Positions 42,028 through 49,321 of a stretch of DNA of 62,594 bases are shown piece by piece. This DNA comes from an uncultured Corynebacterium sp. (lineage in GTDB: Bacteria > Actinomycetota > Actinomycetes > Mycobacteriales > Mycobacteriaceae), in NCBI RefSeq assembly GCF_946222305.1, contig NZ_CAMIHZ010000012.1:1-62594 (forward strand). Reading direction: 5' to 3'. A program made the translations under genes and the position numbers. The notes beneath the pieces were generated by a model. It saw only the letters and a list, made by a program, of their open reading frames with translations. It searched no databases and had not been told where the DNA came from. How positions within the stretch are numbered: position 1 is the stretch's first letter; each line of letters starts with the position of its first letter.

Positions 42028-42711
42028 ATGTCCGAAGTATCGGAGATTCTGTCGCGCGCTGGCATCTTTCAGGGCGTAGACCCCGCGGCAGTGCGCGCAC
42101 TCATCGAAGAGTTAGACACGACCAAATTCCCACGCGGTACCACCATTTTCGATGAAGGTGAGCCTGGAGATCGCCTGTACATCATCATCAGCGGCAAAGT
42201 GAAACTCGCCCGTCACGCAGTTGATGGTCGCGAGAACCTGCTCACGGTCATGGGCCCATCGGACATGTTCGGCGAGCTGTCCATTTTCGATCCCGGTCCT
42301 CGAACCTCCTCCGCGATCTGTGTGACCGAGGTGGTCGCCGCAACGATGGATTCCACGATGCTGCACGCGTGGATTAAGCAACACCCCGAGATTTCCGAAC
42401 AGCTGCTGCGCGTGCTGGCGCGTCGTCTGCGCCGTACAAATAATTCTTTGGCGGACCTCATCTTCACCGATGTGCCCGGCCGTGTTGCGAAGGCGTTGCT
42501 GCAGCTGGCCAACCGCTTCGGTATTCAGGAAGGTCCCGCACTGCGCGTGCACCACGATCTGACGCAGGAAGAAATCGCCCAGCTGGTCGGCGCTTCCCGC
42601 GAAACGGTGAACAAGGCGCTTGCGGAGTTTGCCCACCGCGGTTGGATCCGCCTGGAGGGCAAATCTGTGCTGATCTCCGATACCGAGCGCCTCGCTAAGC
42701 GCGCCCGTTAA
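42028..42711 (+). CDS. glxR: Crp/Fnr-family cAMP receptor GlxR
   Basis: A 227-aa global regulator. The N-terminal cyclic-nucleotide domain has the phosphate-binding cassette FGELSIFDPGPRTSS near residues 79-93, and the C-terminal winged helix-turn-helix has EEIAQLVGASRETVNKALAEF near 180. Length and sequence match corynebacterial GlxR and mycobacterial Crp (Rv3676), which bind cAMP. The gene is divergent from nth and ends at a strong terminator. The adenylate cyclase likely to supply its ligand is also in this window. The AGGAAAGTAGAGGAATTAAGGC leader contains the ribosome site. Confidence 0.96.
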   Translation: MSEVSEILSRAGIFQGVDPAAVRALIEELDTTKFPRGTTIFDEGEPGDRLYIIISGKVKLARHAVDGRENLLTVMGPSDMFGELSIFDPGPRTSSAICVTEVVAATMDSTMLHAWIKQHPEISEQLLRVLARRLRRTNNSLADLIFTDVPGRVAKALLQLANRFGIQEGPALRVHHDLTQEEIAQLVGASRETVNKALAEFAHRGWIRLEGKSVLISDTERLAKRAR

Positions 42712-42731
42712 CTGCAACCTGCTTGCAGACC

Positions 42732-42773
42732 AAAGAGCCGGGTCCGAGATTTTTCCTCGAGCCCGGCTCTTTT
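42732..42773. terminator. Bidirectional terminator after glxR
   Basis: AAAGAGCCGGG (42732-42742) pairs with CCCGGCTCTTT across an A/T-rich loop and is followed by TTTT on the plus strand. On the minus strand the same stem lies 80 bases beyond the MBL-hydrolase gene and may stop that transcript too. Confidence 0.88.
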
Positions 42774-42852
42774 GCGATGCTTTTTAGCAGCGCTTTGTTA
42801 GCGATGCTTTTTATTCGCTACGCCATCACTCCCCGACGCGCAATTCCCCTTA

Positions 42853-43677
42853 CTATTCGCCCTTGAGAAAGCGGAGGGTAACGCGCGTGGATTGTGCCGC
42901 TGCGTTGCGCAGTACAGGATCAACATCGGTGTAAATGTGATCCACGATGTCGCCCACGTTGGCGTCATCTCCCAACTCCTGAAGCGCATCCTTGACCTGC
43001 TGCAGGCGCAGTTCACGACGCTCGATGTAGCGCTCGGCTACAGCTGATACGTCTGGCTGATCCGGGCCGTGACCTGGCAACAGTGGCACACTCTTGCCGC
43101 GCTCCTTGAGCTTGCCCAAGGTCTCCAAGTATTCACCGAGGTCGCCATCGGTTTCTGAGATCATCGTGGTGTGGCGACCGGCGATGGTATCACCGGTCAA
43201 GATCGCCTCCACATCGGAATCATCAGATCCGCCATTGGAGTGAATGAAGAAGCTCACACAGTCGCGGGTGTGGCCTGGGGTGTGCACAACCTCAATGGTT
43301 GGGGTCAATCCTTCGATGGAGATGATTTCGCCATCTTCGAGCTCATCAGCTGCGATGCAGTACTGCTTCTCGAAAGCGCGCACTGGAGCTCCGGAAATTT
43401 GACGGAAGCGCTGCGCGCCATTGGCGTGATCCGCGTGGCGGTGGGTGAGCAGCACCAGTGCGATCTCGCCATCGTTTTCAGTGGCCTTGGTGTTCAGGAC
43501 GTTCAAGTGTCCTTCATCTTGTGGCCCCGGGTCCACGACGACAGAGACCTTGTCTTCTGGGCCACGGATAACCCAAGAGTTGGTTCCCTCCAACGCGGCG
43601 TAGCTGGGGTTTGGTGCTAGGACGACGCCGACGTTCGGAGTGACTGGACGTAGTTGGCTGTACGCGGGGTGCTCCAT
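42853..43677 (-). CDS. MBL-fold metallo-hydrolase
   Basis: A 274-aa metallo-beta-lactamase fold hydrolase with the zinc motif LLTHRHADHANG near residue 79 and later His in VHTPGHTRDCVSF and LTGDTI. The last 55 residues are a charged helical extension, as in the mammalian LACTB2-like and actinobacterial Rv3677c proteins. A small-molecule thioester or RNA-end substrate is possible, but none is known here. It is the end of a short operon (DUF4177, RidA, MBL), 24 bases after ridA, and converges on glxR. Confidence 0.9.
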   Translation of the reverse strand: MEHPAYSQLRPVTPNVGVVLAPNPSYAALEGTNSWVIRGPEDKVSVVVDPGPQDEGHLNVLNTKATENDGEIALVLLTHRHADHANGAQRFRQISGAPVRAFEKQYCIAADELEDGEIISIEGLTPTIEVVHTPGHTRDCVSFFIHSNGGSDDSDVEAILTGDTIAGRHTTMISETDGDLGEYLETLGKLKERGKSVPLLPGHGPDQPDVSAVAERYIERRELRLQQVKDALQELGDDANVGDIVDHIYTDVDPVLRNAAAQSTRVTLRFLKGE

Positions 43678-43701
43678 GACTCTAAGCCTACTTCTTCTGC
43701 T

Positions 43702-44166
43702 CTACTCGGGGGCTACCTGAACGATGATTTCCACTTCAACGGGGGCACCGAGCGGAAGTTCGGCAACACCAACAGCCGCGCGGGCATGAGCTCCAACCTC
43801 TGGGCCAAAGACCTCCCCCAACAAGTCGCTGGCACCGTTGAGCACGCCGGGTTGACCATTAAATCCCTTGGCGGAGGCTACGAAGCCATTGACCTTTACG
43901 ATCTTCGTGACGTTGTCGATCCCCACCAAGTCGTGGACAGCGGCGAGGGCGTTGAGGGTAGCGATGCGTGCCTGCTGATATGCAGAATCGGCGTCTACGT
44001 CATCACCCACCAGCCCCGTCACGGCCAGCTTTCCCTCAACAAAAGGTAGCTGGCCGGAGGTGTACACGAAGTCGCCAGCCTGAACGGCGGGCACATACGC
44101 GGCCACTGGGGCCGCGACCGATGGCAGCTCAATCCCTAGTTCTTGAAGCTTCGCGGAGAAACTCAT
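43702..44166 (-). CDS. RidA family (YjgF/YER057c/UK114) protein
   Basis: A 154-aa protein of the RidA family, enamine/imine deaminases that quench 2-aminoacrylate. AGDFVYTSGQLPF near residue 30 and the LGAPVEVEIIVQV C-terminal strand fit, but the usual RP-Arg near residue 105 reads ARAAVGVAELP, so the catalytic Arg appears lacking and the protein is of a Rid subfamily other than RidA proper. It starts six bases after the DUF4177 gene. Same place as Rv3678c. Confidence 0.85.
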   Translation of the reverse strand: MSFSAKLQELGIELPSVAAPVAAYVPAVQAGDFVYTSGQLPFVEGKLAVTGLVGDDVDADSAYQQARIATLNALAAVHDLVGIDNVTKIVKVNGFVASAKGFNGQPGVLNGASDLLGEVFGPEVGAHARAAVGVAELPLGAPVEVEIIVQVAPE

Positions 44167-44172
44167 GATGAA

Positions 44173-44328
44173 CTAGCCCAGTTCGCGCTTCATGTAAGCC
44201 ACGTGCTGCTCGCCCGTGGGGCCGGGCAATACGGAAACGAGTTCCCAGCCGTCTTGCCCCCAGTTGTCGAGAATCTGCTTGGTGGCGTGAGTGAGCAATG
44301 GCACAGTGACGTATTCCCATTTAGTCAT
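44173..44328 (-). CDS. DUF4177 small protein
   Basis: A 51-aa protein, MTKWEYVTVPLL then GWELVSVLPGP, the DUF4177 pattern (a single beta-alpha-beta module). The ATG at 44328 is used; the frame is open 11 codons further but through the terminator region. It opens the operon DUF4177-RidA-MBL, six bases from RidA, as Rv3678A does in M. tuberculosis. Function is not known. Confidence 0.85.
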   Translation of the reverse strand: MTKWEYVTVPLLTHATKQILDNWGQDGWELVSVLPGPTGEQHVAYMKRELG

Positions 44329-44344
44329 ACCCGCGAGTATAACG

Positions 44345-44378
44345 AAACGCCCGGACAACATGGCCTGTCCGGGCGTTT
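44345..44378 (-). terminator. Terminator between whiB4 and the DUF4177 operon
   Basis: AAACGCCCGGACA (44345-44357) pairs perfectly with TGTCCGGGCGTTT (44366-44378) over an eight-base loop. On the minus strand it follows whiB4 and is itself followed by TTTCGTT. Confidence 0.8.
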
Positions 44379-44455
44379 TGCTTGGCTTTGCCAGCTTCTA
44401 ACTGGGCACTGCTGGCTTGTAAGCGGGCTGCGCGCTTTGCTGCTGGCTGTGAGTT

Positions 44456-44848
44456 CTAGCGATCAGCCTTGGCCGCTTCCAGCTGACCGGCGAAGAAGTC
44501 AGCCCAGCTGGTGACCTCTGGGTGCTTGCGCAGCAGAGCGCGGCGCTGACGCTCGGTCATGCCTCCCCACACACCGAATTCAACACGGTTATCCAGGGCA
44601 TCGGCACGGCACTGCAAAACAACGGGGCAGTGACGGCAGATGGCAACTGCCTTACGCTGCTCTGCACCCTTAACAAACAGCTCGTCCGGATCAACGTTGC
44701 GACAATGTGCAAGAGTGATCCACTCACCACGGTTGTTGAAGGACTCACGGCTGGTTACCTGGTCAGCAGGCTGGCAGGTCGGCTTAGTTGCCGACGCCTG
44801 GCTTCCAGCAGCGGTGGGCTGTGCGGGGCGAGCGAGTGATGCAGTCAT
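44456..44848 (-). CDS. whiB4: WhiB-family iron-sulfur regulator, WhiB4 type
   Basis: A 130-aa WhiB-like protein. The four [4Fe-4S] ligands are Cys49, Cys71, Cys74 and Cys80 (C-x21-CxxC-x5-C), followed by the GVWGG turn and the basic helix TERQRRALLRK. A further Cys at residue 25 lies in the N-terminal arm. The position next to ponA2 and MBL/RidA genes matches WhiB4 (Rv3681c), which responds to oxidative stress and disulfide formation; corynebacterial relatives are called WhcA. ATG 44848 has GGAGTAACA directly upstream; the longer frame is unlikely. It is divergent from the PBP gene across a 680-base gap. Confidence 0.93.
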   Translation of the reverse strand: MTASLARPAQPTAAGSQASATKPTCQPADQVTSRESFNNRGEWITLAHCRNVDPDELFVKGAEQRKAVAICRHCPVVLQCRADALDNRVEFGVWGGMTERQRRALLRKHPEVTSWADFFAGQLEAAKADR

Positions 44849-45530
44849 TGTTACTCCGAGAATTCCTTCGGTTGAGAAACTTGTTTCTACGTTGGACGTA
44901 ATCTTATTCACACGTTTTTAGAAGTGTCGAATGGATCACACTTTGGGGGTAAGTGCCCTGTGCGCAACATTCCTAGGTAAAGTCACTCTCTCTCGTCGCA
45001 ATGAGGAGATGCTTAGCCAACAACTCAAGAAGCGATTCATCACACAGCCCCTGTTCATGCTGGTCAACTCGATTCCGAAGACTTCTGGTCTGAAAACTGC
45101 AGCCCACTTCCCCAAACCCCCTAGGGCATTCCTGCAGGTTGCAATTCTCACCACCCACGAATCGAGGCATGCTACCCCCGCCGAATTCCCGGCAAACGGT
45201 GTGAGTCCGCCCACATTTTCAACATCTGCCAGCTCTTCACCCTCAACCATGATTCACGGGCGGTGGCCGTTATACCGTGCGCTTCGGGGGGCTGCACGGG
45301 CGACACTGTCCTGGTTTAGTGCCGCTTGTTCCAGTCTCAGCGTCGCTAGGCCAGCCCTAGCCGCCCTGGGCCAGTCTTGGTTTCGCGGGACCGGATCCTC
45401 ACCGGCTACTCCTATCTGTTCACAGGTGACTCCCTACACTGACCGCTCATAGAGCTTCGATCAGTTCGAAACCGAACTGGATCCGAAACATGACCGGAGT
45501 TGTCCCACCCGTCGACTAGGGTTAGGCGAT
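44849..45530. other. Long intergenic region between whiB4 and ponA2
   Basis: About 680 bases without a convincing gene. It must hold the promoters of two divergent genes. The plus-strand frame 44931-45452 is open but has no ribosome site, biased codon use or recognisable domain, so it is not called. A perfect inverted repeat lies at 45462-45479. Short GGCCAG/CCTGGGCCAG repeats occur near 45350. A small RNA or leader could sit here; none is identified. Confidence 0.5.
45462..45479. promoter_or_regulatory. Operator-like inverted repeat upstream of the PBP gene
   Basis: CAGTTCG-AAAC-CGAACTG is a perfect 7-bp inverted repeat, extended on both sides by GATC with one bulge. It lies about 50 bases before the PBP start and has no T tract, so it looks like a protein-binding site and not a terminator. 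Confidence 0.4.
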
Positions 45531-47801
45531 GTGAATACTTCGACGTCCTTCGCCAAACTGTTCGCCGCCATCCTCGTTGGCGGGCTACTGCTGGCTTTAG
45601 CCATGGTCCCCTTCGCGGGGCTGAGTGGCTGGGCTGTCAGCGCCACGAACAAAACGATGAACTCGAATGTGCAGGACATCTCCGCCAATGATGACCTACC
45701 GCGCATGTCCGTGATCACTGATCGAGATGGCAACGCGATGGCCTACATCTACGATCAGCACCGCGTGGAGATGAACCCAGCAAATATCTCCCAGAACATG
45801 AAGGACGCGATCGTTGCAATTGAGGATCGGCGCTTCTACGAGCATGGCGGCGTCGATATAAAAGGAACCCTGCGTGCAGCCGCAGCCAACGTGACCAGCG
45901 GTGGGGTTTCCGAAGGTGCCAGTACTCTCAACCAGCAATACGTGAAGAATTACTTGCTGCTGGTGAAGGCAGATTCTACCGAACAACAGGCGGCCGCGAT
46001 TGAGACTTCGATACCGCGAAAATTGCGTGAGATGAAGATGGCCGCGGAGCTGGACAAGAAGTTTTCCAAAGACGAGATCTTGGCGCGGTATTTGAACCTC
46101 GTATCCTTCGGAAATAACGCCTATGGTGTGCAAACTGCCGCTCAGACGTATTTCGGCAAGAACGCGAAGGACCTCAATGTTCCCGAAGCTGCGCTGTTAG
46201 CGGGCATCGTCCAATCCACTAGTCGCCACGATCCATTCACGAACCCGGATAGCGCCAAGGCTCGTCGCAATGCGGTTCTGGATGCCATGGCCTCCACTGG
46301 AAAGATTTCGGCTTCCGACTCGGCCAAATACAAGAATCAACCACTCGGCGTGGGTAAAGAACCGCGCAGCAATGTCAATGGTTGCATCGGTGCAGGAAAC
46401 GCCGGGTTCTTCTGTGATTACGTCCTGCAATGGCTAGACGCCCAAGGACTAGATCGTAAGAAGATCGCTAGGGGTGGCTACACAATTAAGACCACTTTGG
46501 ACCGGGAAGCTCAGGCAGCCGCAGACCAGGCATCGAAGAAGTATGTTTCCGCCACCCAGCCAGGCGTGGCCAGCGCGAGCAACTTCATCACGCCAACAAA
46601 AGATGGCCACGAAGTCTTGGCTATGGCTTCGTCCCGGAACTACGGGTTGGACACCAAGAAGAGCGAAACCGTTTTGCCGATCACTCACTCACTGCAGGGC
46701 CACGGTGCGGGTTCGGTGTTCAAGATCTTCGCCGCTGCCAAGGCCATCGAGCAGGGCGCGGGGTTGAACACGGTTTTGGATGTGCCGAACCGCGTTGATG
46801 TCGACAACATGGGAAACGGTGGTGCCAAAAACTGCCCACCTAATAAATACTGCGTAGAAAACGCGAGTTCCTACAAGCCTTCAATGACGCTCAAGGAAAC
46901 TCTGGCAACCAGTCCGAATACGCCTTTCATCACCATGGCTGAAAAAGTGGGTGTGAAACCGATTGTGGATCTTGCCGTCAAAATGGGACTTCGTAGCTAC
47001 GCGGACAAGGGCAGCCACGGTGATACGAGCGTGGCGAATTACACGAAGGAGAACAACTTGGGCTCCTTCGTGCTTGGCCCCAATGCGGTTAATCCGTTGG
47101 AGCTTTCCAATGTTGCGGCGACATTGGCGGATCATGGTCGCTGGTGTGAGCCACGTCCGGTTACTAGTGTTACCAATCACTCTGGCAAGGAGGTCTCGCT
47201 GAAGAAGAGAAAGTGCGAGCAGGCATTAAACCAAGATGTCGCTGATGCGCTAGCCAACGGCATGGGTTCGGATATTTCCTCGGGTACCGCCGCTGGCGCT
47301 GCTTCCAGCGTGGGATGGTCTGGGCCGATTTCTGCCAAGACCGGTACGACCGAAACTAGTTTCTCGGCTGCATTCTTGGGCTTCACCCCACGGTGGGCTG
47401 GATCCACCTACATCTTTAACGATGGTGGTAGCTCGAAGAACCTATGTACTGCTCCGGTGCGACAGTGTGGCGAAGGCAATCTCTACGGCGGTAACGAGCC
47501 AGCCCAGACTTTCCTGGAGGCATCCAAGGCGGGGGTTGCTCGCTACGGTGGGCCGAGTCTGCCACAGTACGACAAGAAGTACGACAACGGCACGAACCCA
47601 GGAAAGTTCGCCTCGAAGGGCTACGGATCGGGCACGTCCACCAGCGCTGGTGGCAGCGGACAGGCCAGAAATGGAACTACCGGCGCCCCCGCGACCCCGC
47701 CGGGACTGCAAGATTTCGAAAACCAGATCAATGATTTGATCCAGCGACTGCAGTCGTTTGGAAACCAGGCCCCACAGAGCGCGCGCGGTGGCCGTCGTTA
47801 A
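45531..47801 (+). CDS. ponA2: Class A penicillin-binding protein, PonA2 type
   Basis: A 756-aa bifunctional peptidoglycan synthase. One N-terminal helix (about 9-35), then the GT51 transglycosylase with AIEDRRFYEHGG (catalytic Glu near residue 98) and EGASTLNQQYVKNYLL. The transpeptidase has the SxxK serine in GAGSVFK near residue 395, SPN near 462 and KTG near 603. A Ser/Gly/Pro-rich 95-residue tail follows in place of the PASTA domain of mycobacterial PonA2. Start GTG 45531 has only a weak ribosome site. It is followed 27 bases later by a metallophosphoesterase gene, the same pair as Rv3682-Rv3683. Confidence 0.93.
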   Translation: MNTSTSFAKLFAAILVGGLLLALAMVPFAGLSGWAVSATNKTMNSNVQDISANDDLPRMSVITDRDGNAMAYIYDQHRVEMNPANISQNMKDAIVAIEDRRFYEHGGVDIKGTLRAAAANVTSGGVSEGASTLNQQYVKNYLLLVKADSTEQQAAAIETSIPRKLREMKMAAELDKKFSKDEILARYLNLVSFGNNAYGVQTAAQTYFGKNAKDLNVPEAALLAGIVQSTSRHDPFTNPDSAKARRNAVLDAMASTGKISASDSAKYKNQPLGVGKEPRSNVNGCIGAGNAGFFCDYVLQWLDAQGLDRKKIARGGYTIKTTLDREAQAAADQASKKYVSATQPGVASASNFITPTKDGHEVLAMASSRNYGLDTKKSETVLPITHSLQGHGAGSVFKIFAAAKAIEQGAGLNTVLDVPNRVDVDNMGNGGAKNCPPNKYCVENASSYKPSMTLKETLATSPNTPFITMAEKVGVKPIVDLAVKMGLRSYADKGSHGDTSVANYTKENNLGSFVLGPNAVNPLELSNVAATLADHGRWCEPRPVTSVTNHSGKEVSLKKRKCEQALNQDVADALANGMGSDISSGTAAGAASSVGWSGPISAKTGTTETSFSAAFLGFTPRWAGSTYIFNDGGSSKNLCTAPVRQCGEGNLYGGNEPAQTFLEASKAGVARYGGPSLPQYDKKYDNGTNPGKFASKGYGSGTSTSAGGSGQARNGTTGAPATPPGLQDFENQINDLIQRLQSFGNQAPQSARGGRR

Positions 47802-47828
47802 CTGAACGCACAAGTAAGGTAAACAAAC

Positions 47829-48803
47829 GTGATGTTCTCTAACCGCAGTTCGAAATCCGGTGTTGTTGCTCGCGCTCTCGGCTCTCTAGCCGGTTTGGGT
47901 GCTTTGAGCGCGGCCACGGCCTACCTCGCTAACCGCGAGATTCGCCAATTTGAGATGCACGAAGTGACGGTGCCCGTTTTCGAACCCGGTTCCTTGCCGG
48001 AGGGATGGGGTTCCGTGCGGGTTCTGCACATCAGTGACCTGCACATGACCGGGGATCAGAAGGCGAAGGAGGACTTCGTTGCTGGACTGGATACCACCAA
48101 TCCGGACCTCGTCATCAACACAGGCGATAACCTCACGGCGAAGGAGGGGGTGCCTTCCGTTGTCCGCTCTCTTACCGACCTGATGGAGCGCCCTGGCGCT
48201 TTCGTCTTTGGCTCTAATGATTACCTCGCACCCCGCCCGGTCAATCCGTTTGTTTACCTGGTTGGAAAAAAGCACAAGCCCAGTGAGGAAAAGCTTCCGT
48301 GGCAAGGTATGCGGGCAGCTTTCATCGAACGCGGTTGGCACGACGCTACCCACCAGCGCTTGGAGTTCACTATCGCTCCGGCCGGTGTAGGCGAATCGGA
48401 CTACGAACGTGAGATCAAGCTGGCTATCGCCGGAGTGGACGACCCTCATCATGAACTCGATAACTACGACTCCATCGCCGGCCCAGCTAATCCCGATGCG
48501 GATCTGAAGATCGGGTTGAGCCACTCCCCCGAACCTCGTGTCTTAGATCGCTTTGCCGCGGACGGGTACCACATCGTTCTCAGCGGCCACACACACGGCG
48601 GCCAACTGTGTTTGCCGGGCGGTAAGACCGTCGTTACGAATTGTGGCATCGACCGCAGCCGGGCGAAGGGCCTGTCTAGGTGGAGCGAAAAGATGTGGTT
48701 GCACGTCACCAACGGACTGGGTAATTCGAAGTACGTCCCCTTCCGCACTTTCTGTCGCCCCAGCGCAACACTGTTGCACTTCGTCGAGAAGAACCCCACT
48801 TAA
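47829..48803 (+). CDS. Metallophosphoesterase
   Basis: A 324-aa calcineurin-like phosphoesterase with a dinuclear metal site: LHISDLHMTGD near residue 65, NTGDN near 97, GSNDY near 127 and SGHTHGGQ near 255. A short hydrophobic helix near residues 14-30 may anchor it to the membrane. YkuE/Rv3683-type proteins act on UDP-sugar lipids or phospholipids; the substrate here is unknown. GTG 47829 and ATG 47832 are both possible starts. It is translated from the ponA2 transcript. Confidence 0.9.
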   Translation: MMFSNRSSKSGVVARALGSLAGLGALSAATAYLANREIRQFEMHEVTVPVFEPGSLPEGWGSVRVLHISDLHMTGDQKAKEDFVAGLDTTNPDLVINTGDNLTAKEGVPSVVRSLTDLMERPGAFVFGSNDYLAPRPVNPFVYLVGKKHKPSEEKLPWQGMRAAFIERGWHDATHQRLEFTIAPAGVGESDYEREIKLAIAGVDDPHHELDNYDSIAGPANPDADLKIGLSHSPEPRVLDRFAADGYHIVLSGHTHGGQLCLPGGKTVVTNCGIDRSRAKGLSRWSEKMWLHVTNGLGNSKYVPFRTFCRPSATLLHFVEKNPT

Positions 48804-48870
48804 AGCCACGTCTGAGGCCAGAGAAAGACCCCGGTTAAAGCCAAGCTTGAGGCCCGAGAAGGCCCCCACC
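48801..48870 (+). repeat. Imperfect tandem duplication after the phosphoesterase gene
   Basis: TAAAGCCACGTCTGAGGCC, starting at the stop codon, recurs 35 bases on as TAAAGCCAAGCTTGAGGCC. The two units differ at several positions, so the duplication is old. It does not extend the reading frame. Confidence 0.55.
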
Positions 48871-48913
48871 GAAAACTCATGGAGACCCCTACCAAGCGTT
48901 AGTTAGGGGCGCT

Positions 48914-48943
48914 TTGCACCCCGATATTCGCGAGCGTTATAGT
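48914..48943 (+). promoter_or_regulatory. Promoter of tRNA-Pro
   Basis: TTGCAC (48914-48919) and TATAGT (48938-48943) are 18 bases apart and end 40 bases before the mature tRNA. Both hexamers match the actinobacterial housekeeping consensus fairly well. Confidence 0.5.
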
Positions 48944-48983
48944 TACTTAGCGTTACAGCGGATGATCTTCCCGCCGTTTCACA

Positions 48984-49060
<77 letters not shown>

Positions 49061-49069
49061 ATGATCAAC

Positions 49070-49130
49070 ACAGCCGGTGGCTCACGAATCCCCCTCATCC
49101 GAAGGATTCGGCCACCGGCTGTTTTATTTT
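49070..49130 (+). terminator. Strong terminator after tRNA-Pro
   Basis: ACAGCCGGTGGC and its exact complement GCCACCGGCTGT enclose a second stem, GAATCC/GGATTC, and the whole is followed by TTTTATTTT. It starts ten bases after the tRNA. Confidence 0.92.
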
Positions 49131-49179
49131 CCTCAACACCTCCCCGGACCCACCCCCCTTATGGGTGTGGAAAACCACC

Positions 49180-49188
49180 TGCTAAAAT
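49180..49188 (+). promoter_or_regulatory. Candidate extended -10 of the Mrp operon
   Basis: TGCTAAAAT at 49180-49188 is an extended -10 (TGn followed by TAAAAT), 134 bases before the mnhA start. No good -35 is seen, and extended -10 promoters often lack one. Confidence 0.35.
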
Positions 49189-49321
49189 TTCTTAACAGTC
49201 GCATTAAATTGCAATCGCGGTGCATGCAGCGCCACAGTCACCTTCGACCATGATGTGTGGTTGTTGTATGGGCTGGCTTCCCATCCAACCGATTTAATAG
49301 ATCTCGGGGTGTTGCTTCAAC

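Noticed and set aside
44931..45452. 173-codon frame in the whiB4-ponA2 gap
   Set aside because: No ribosome site, no domain, no coding-like composition; may be chance in a G+C-rich gap.
48801..48870. CRISPR-like repeat
   Set aside because: Only two imperfect copies with no spacers or cas genes; a simple duplication.
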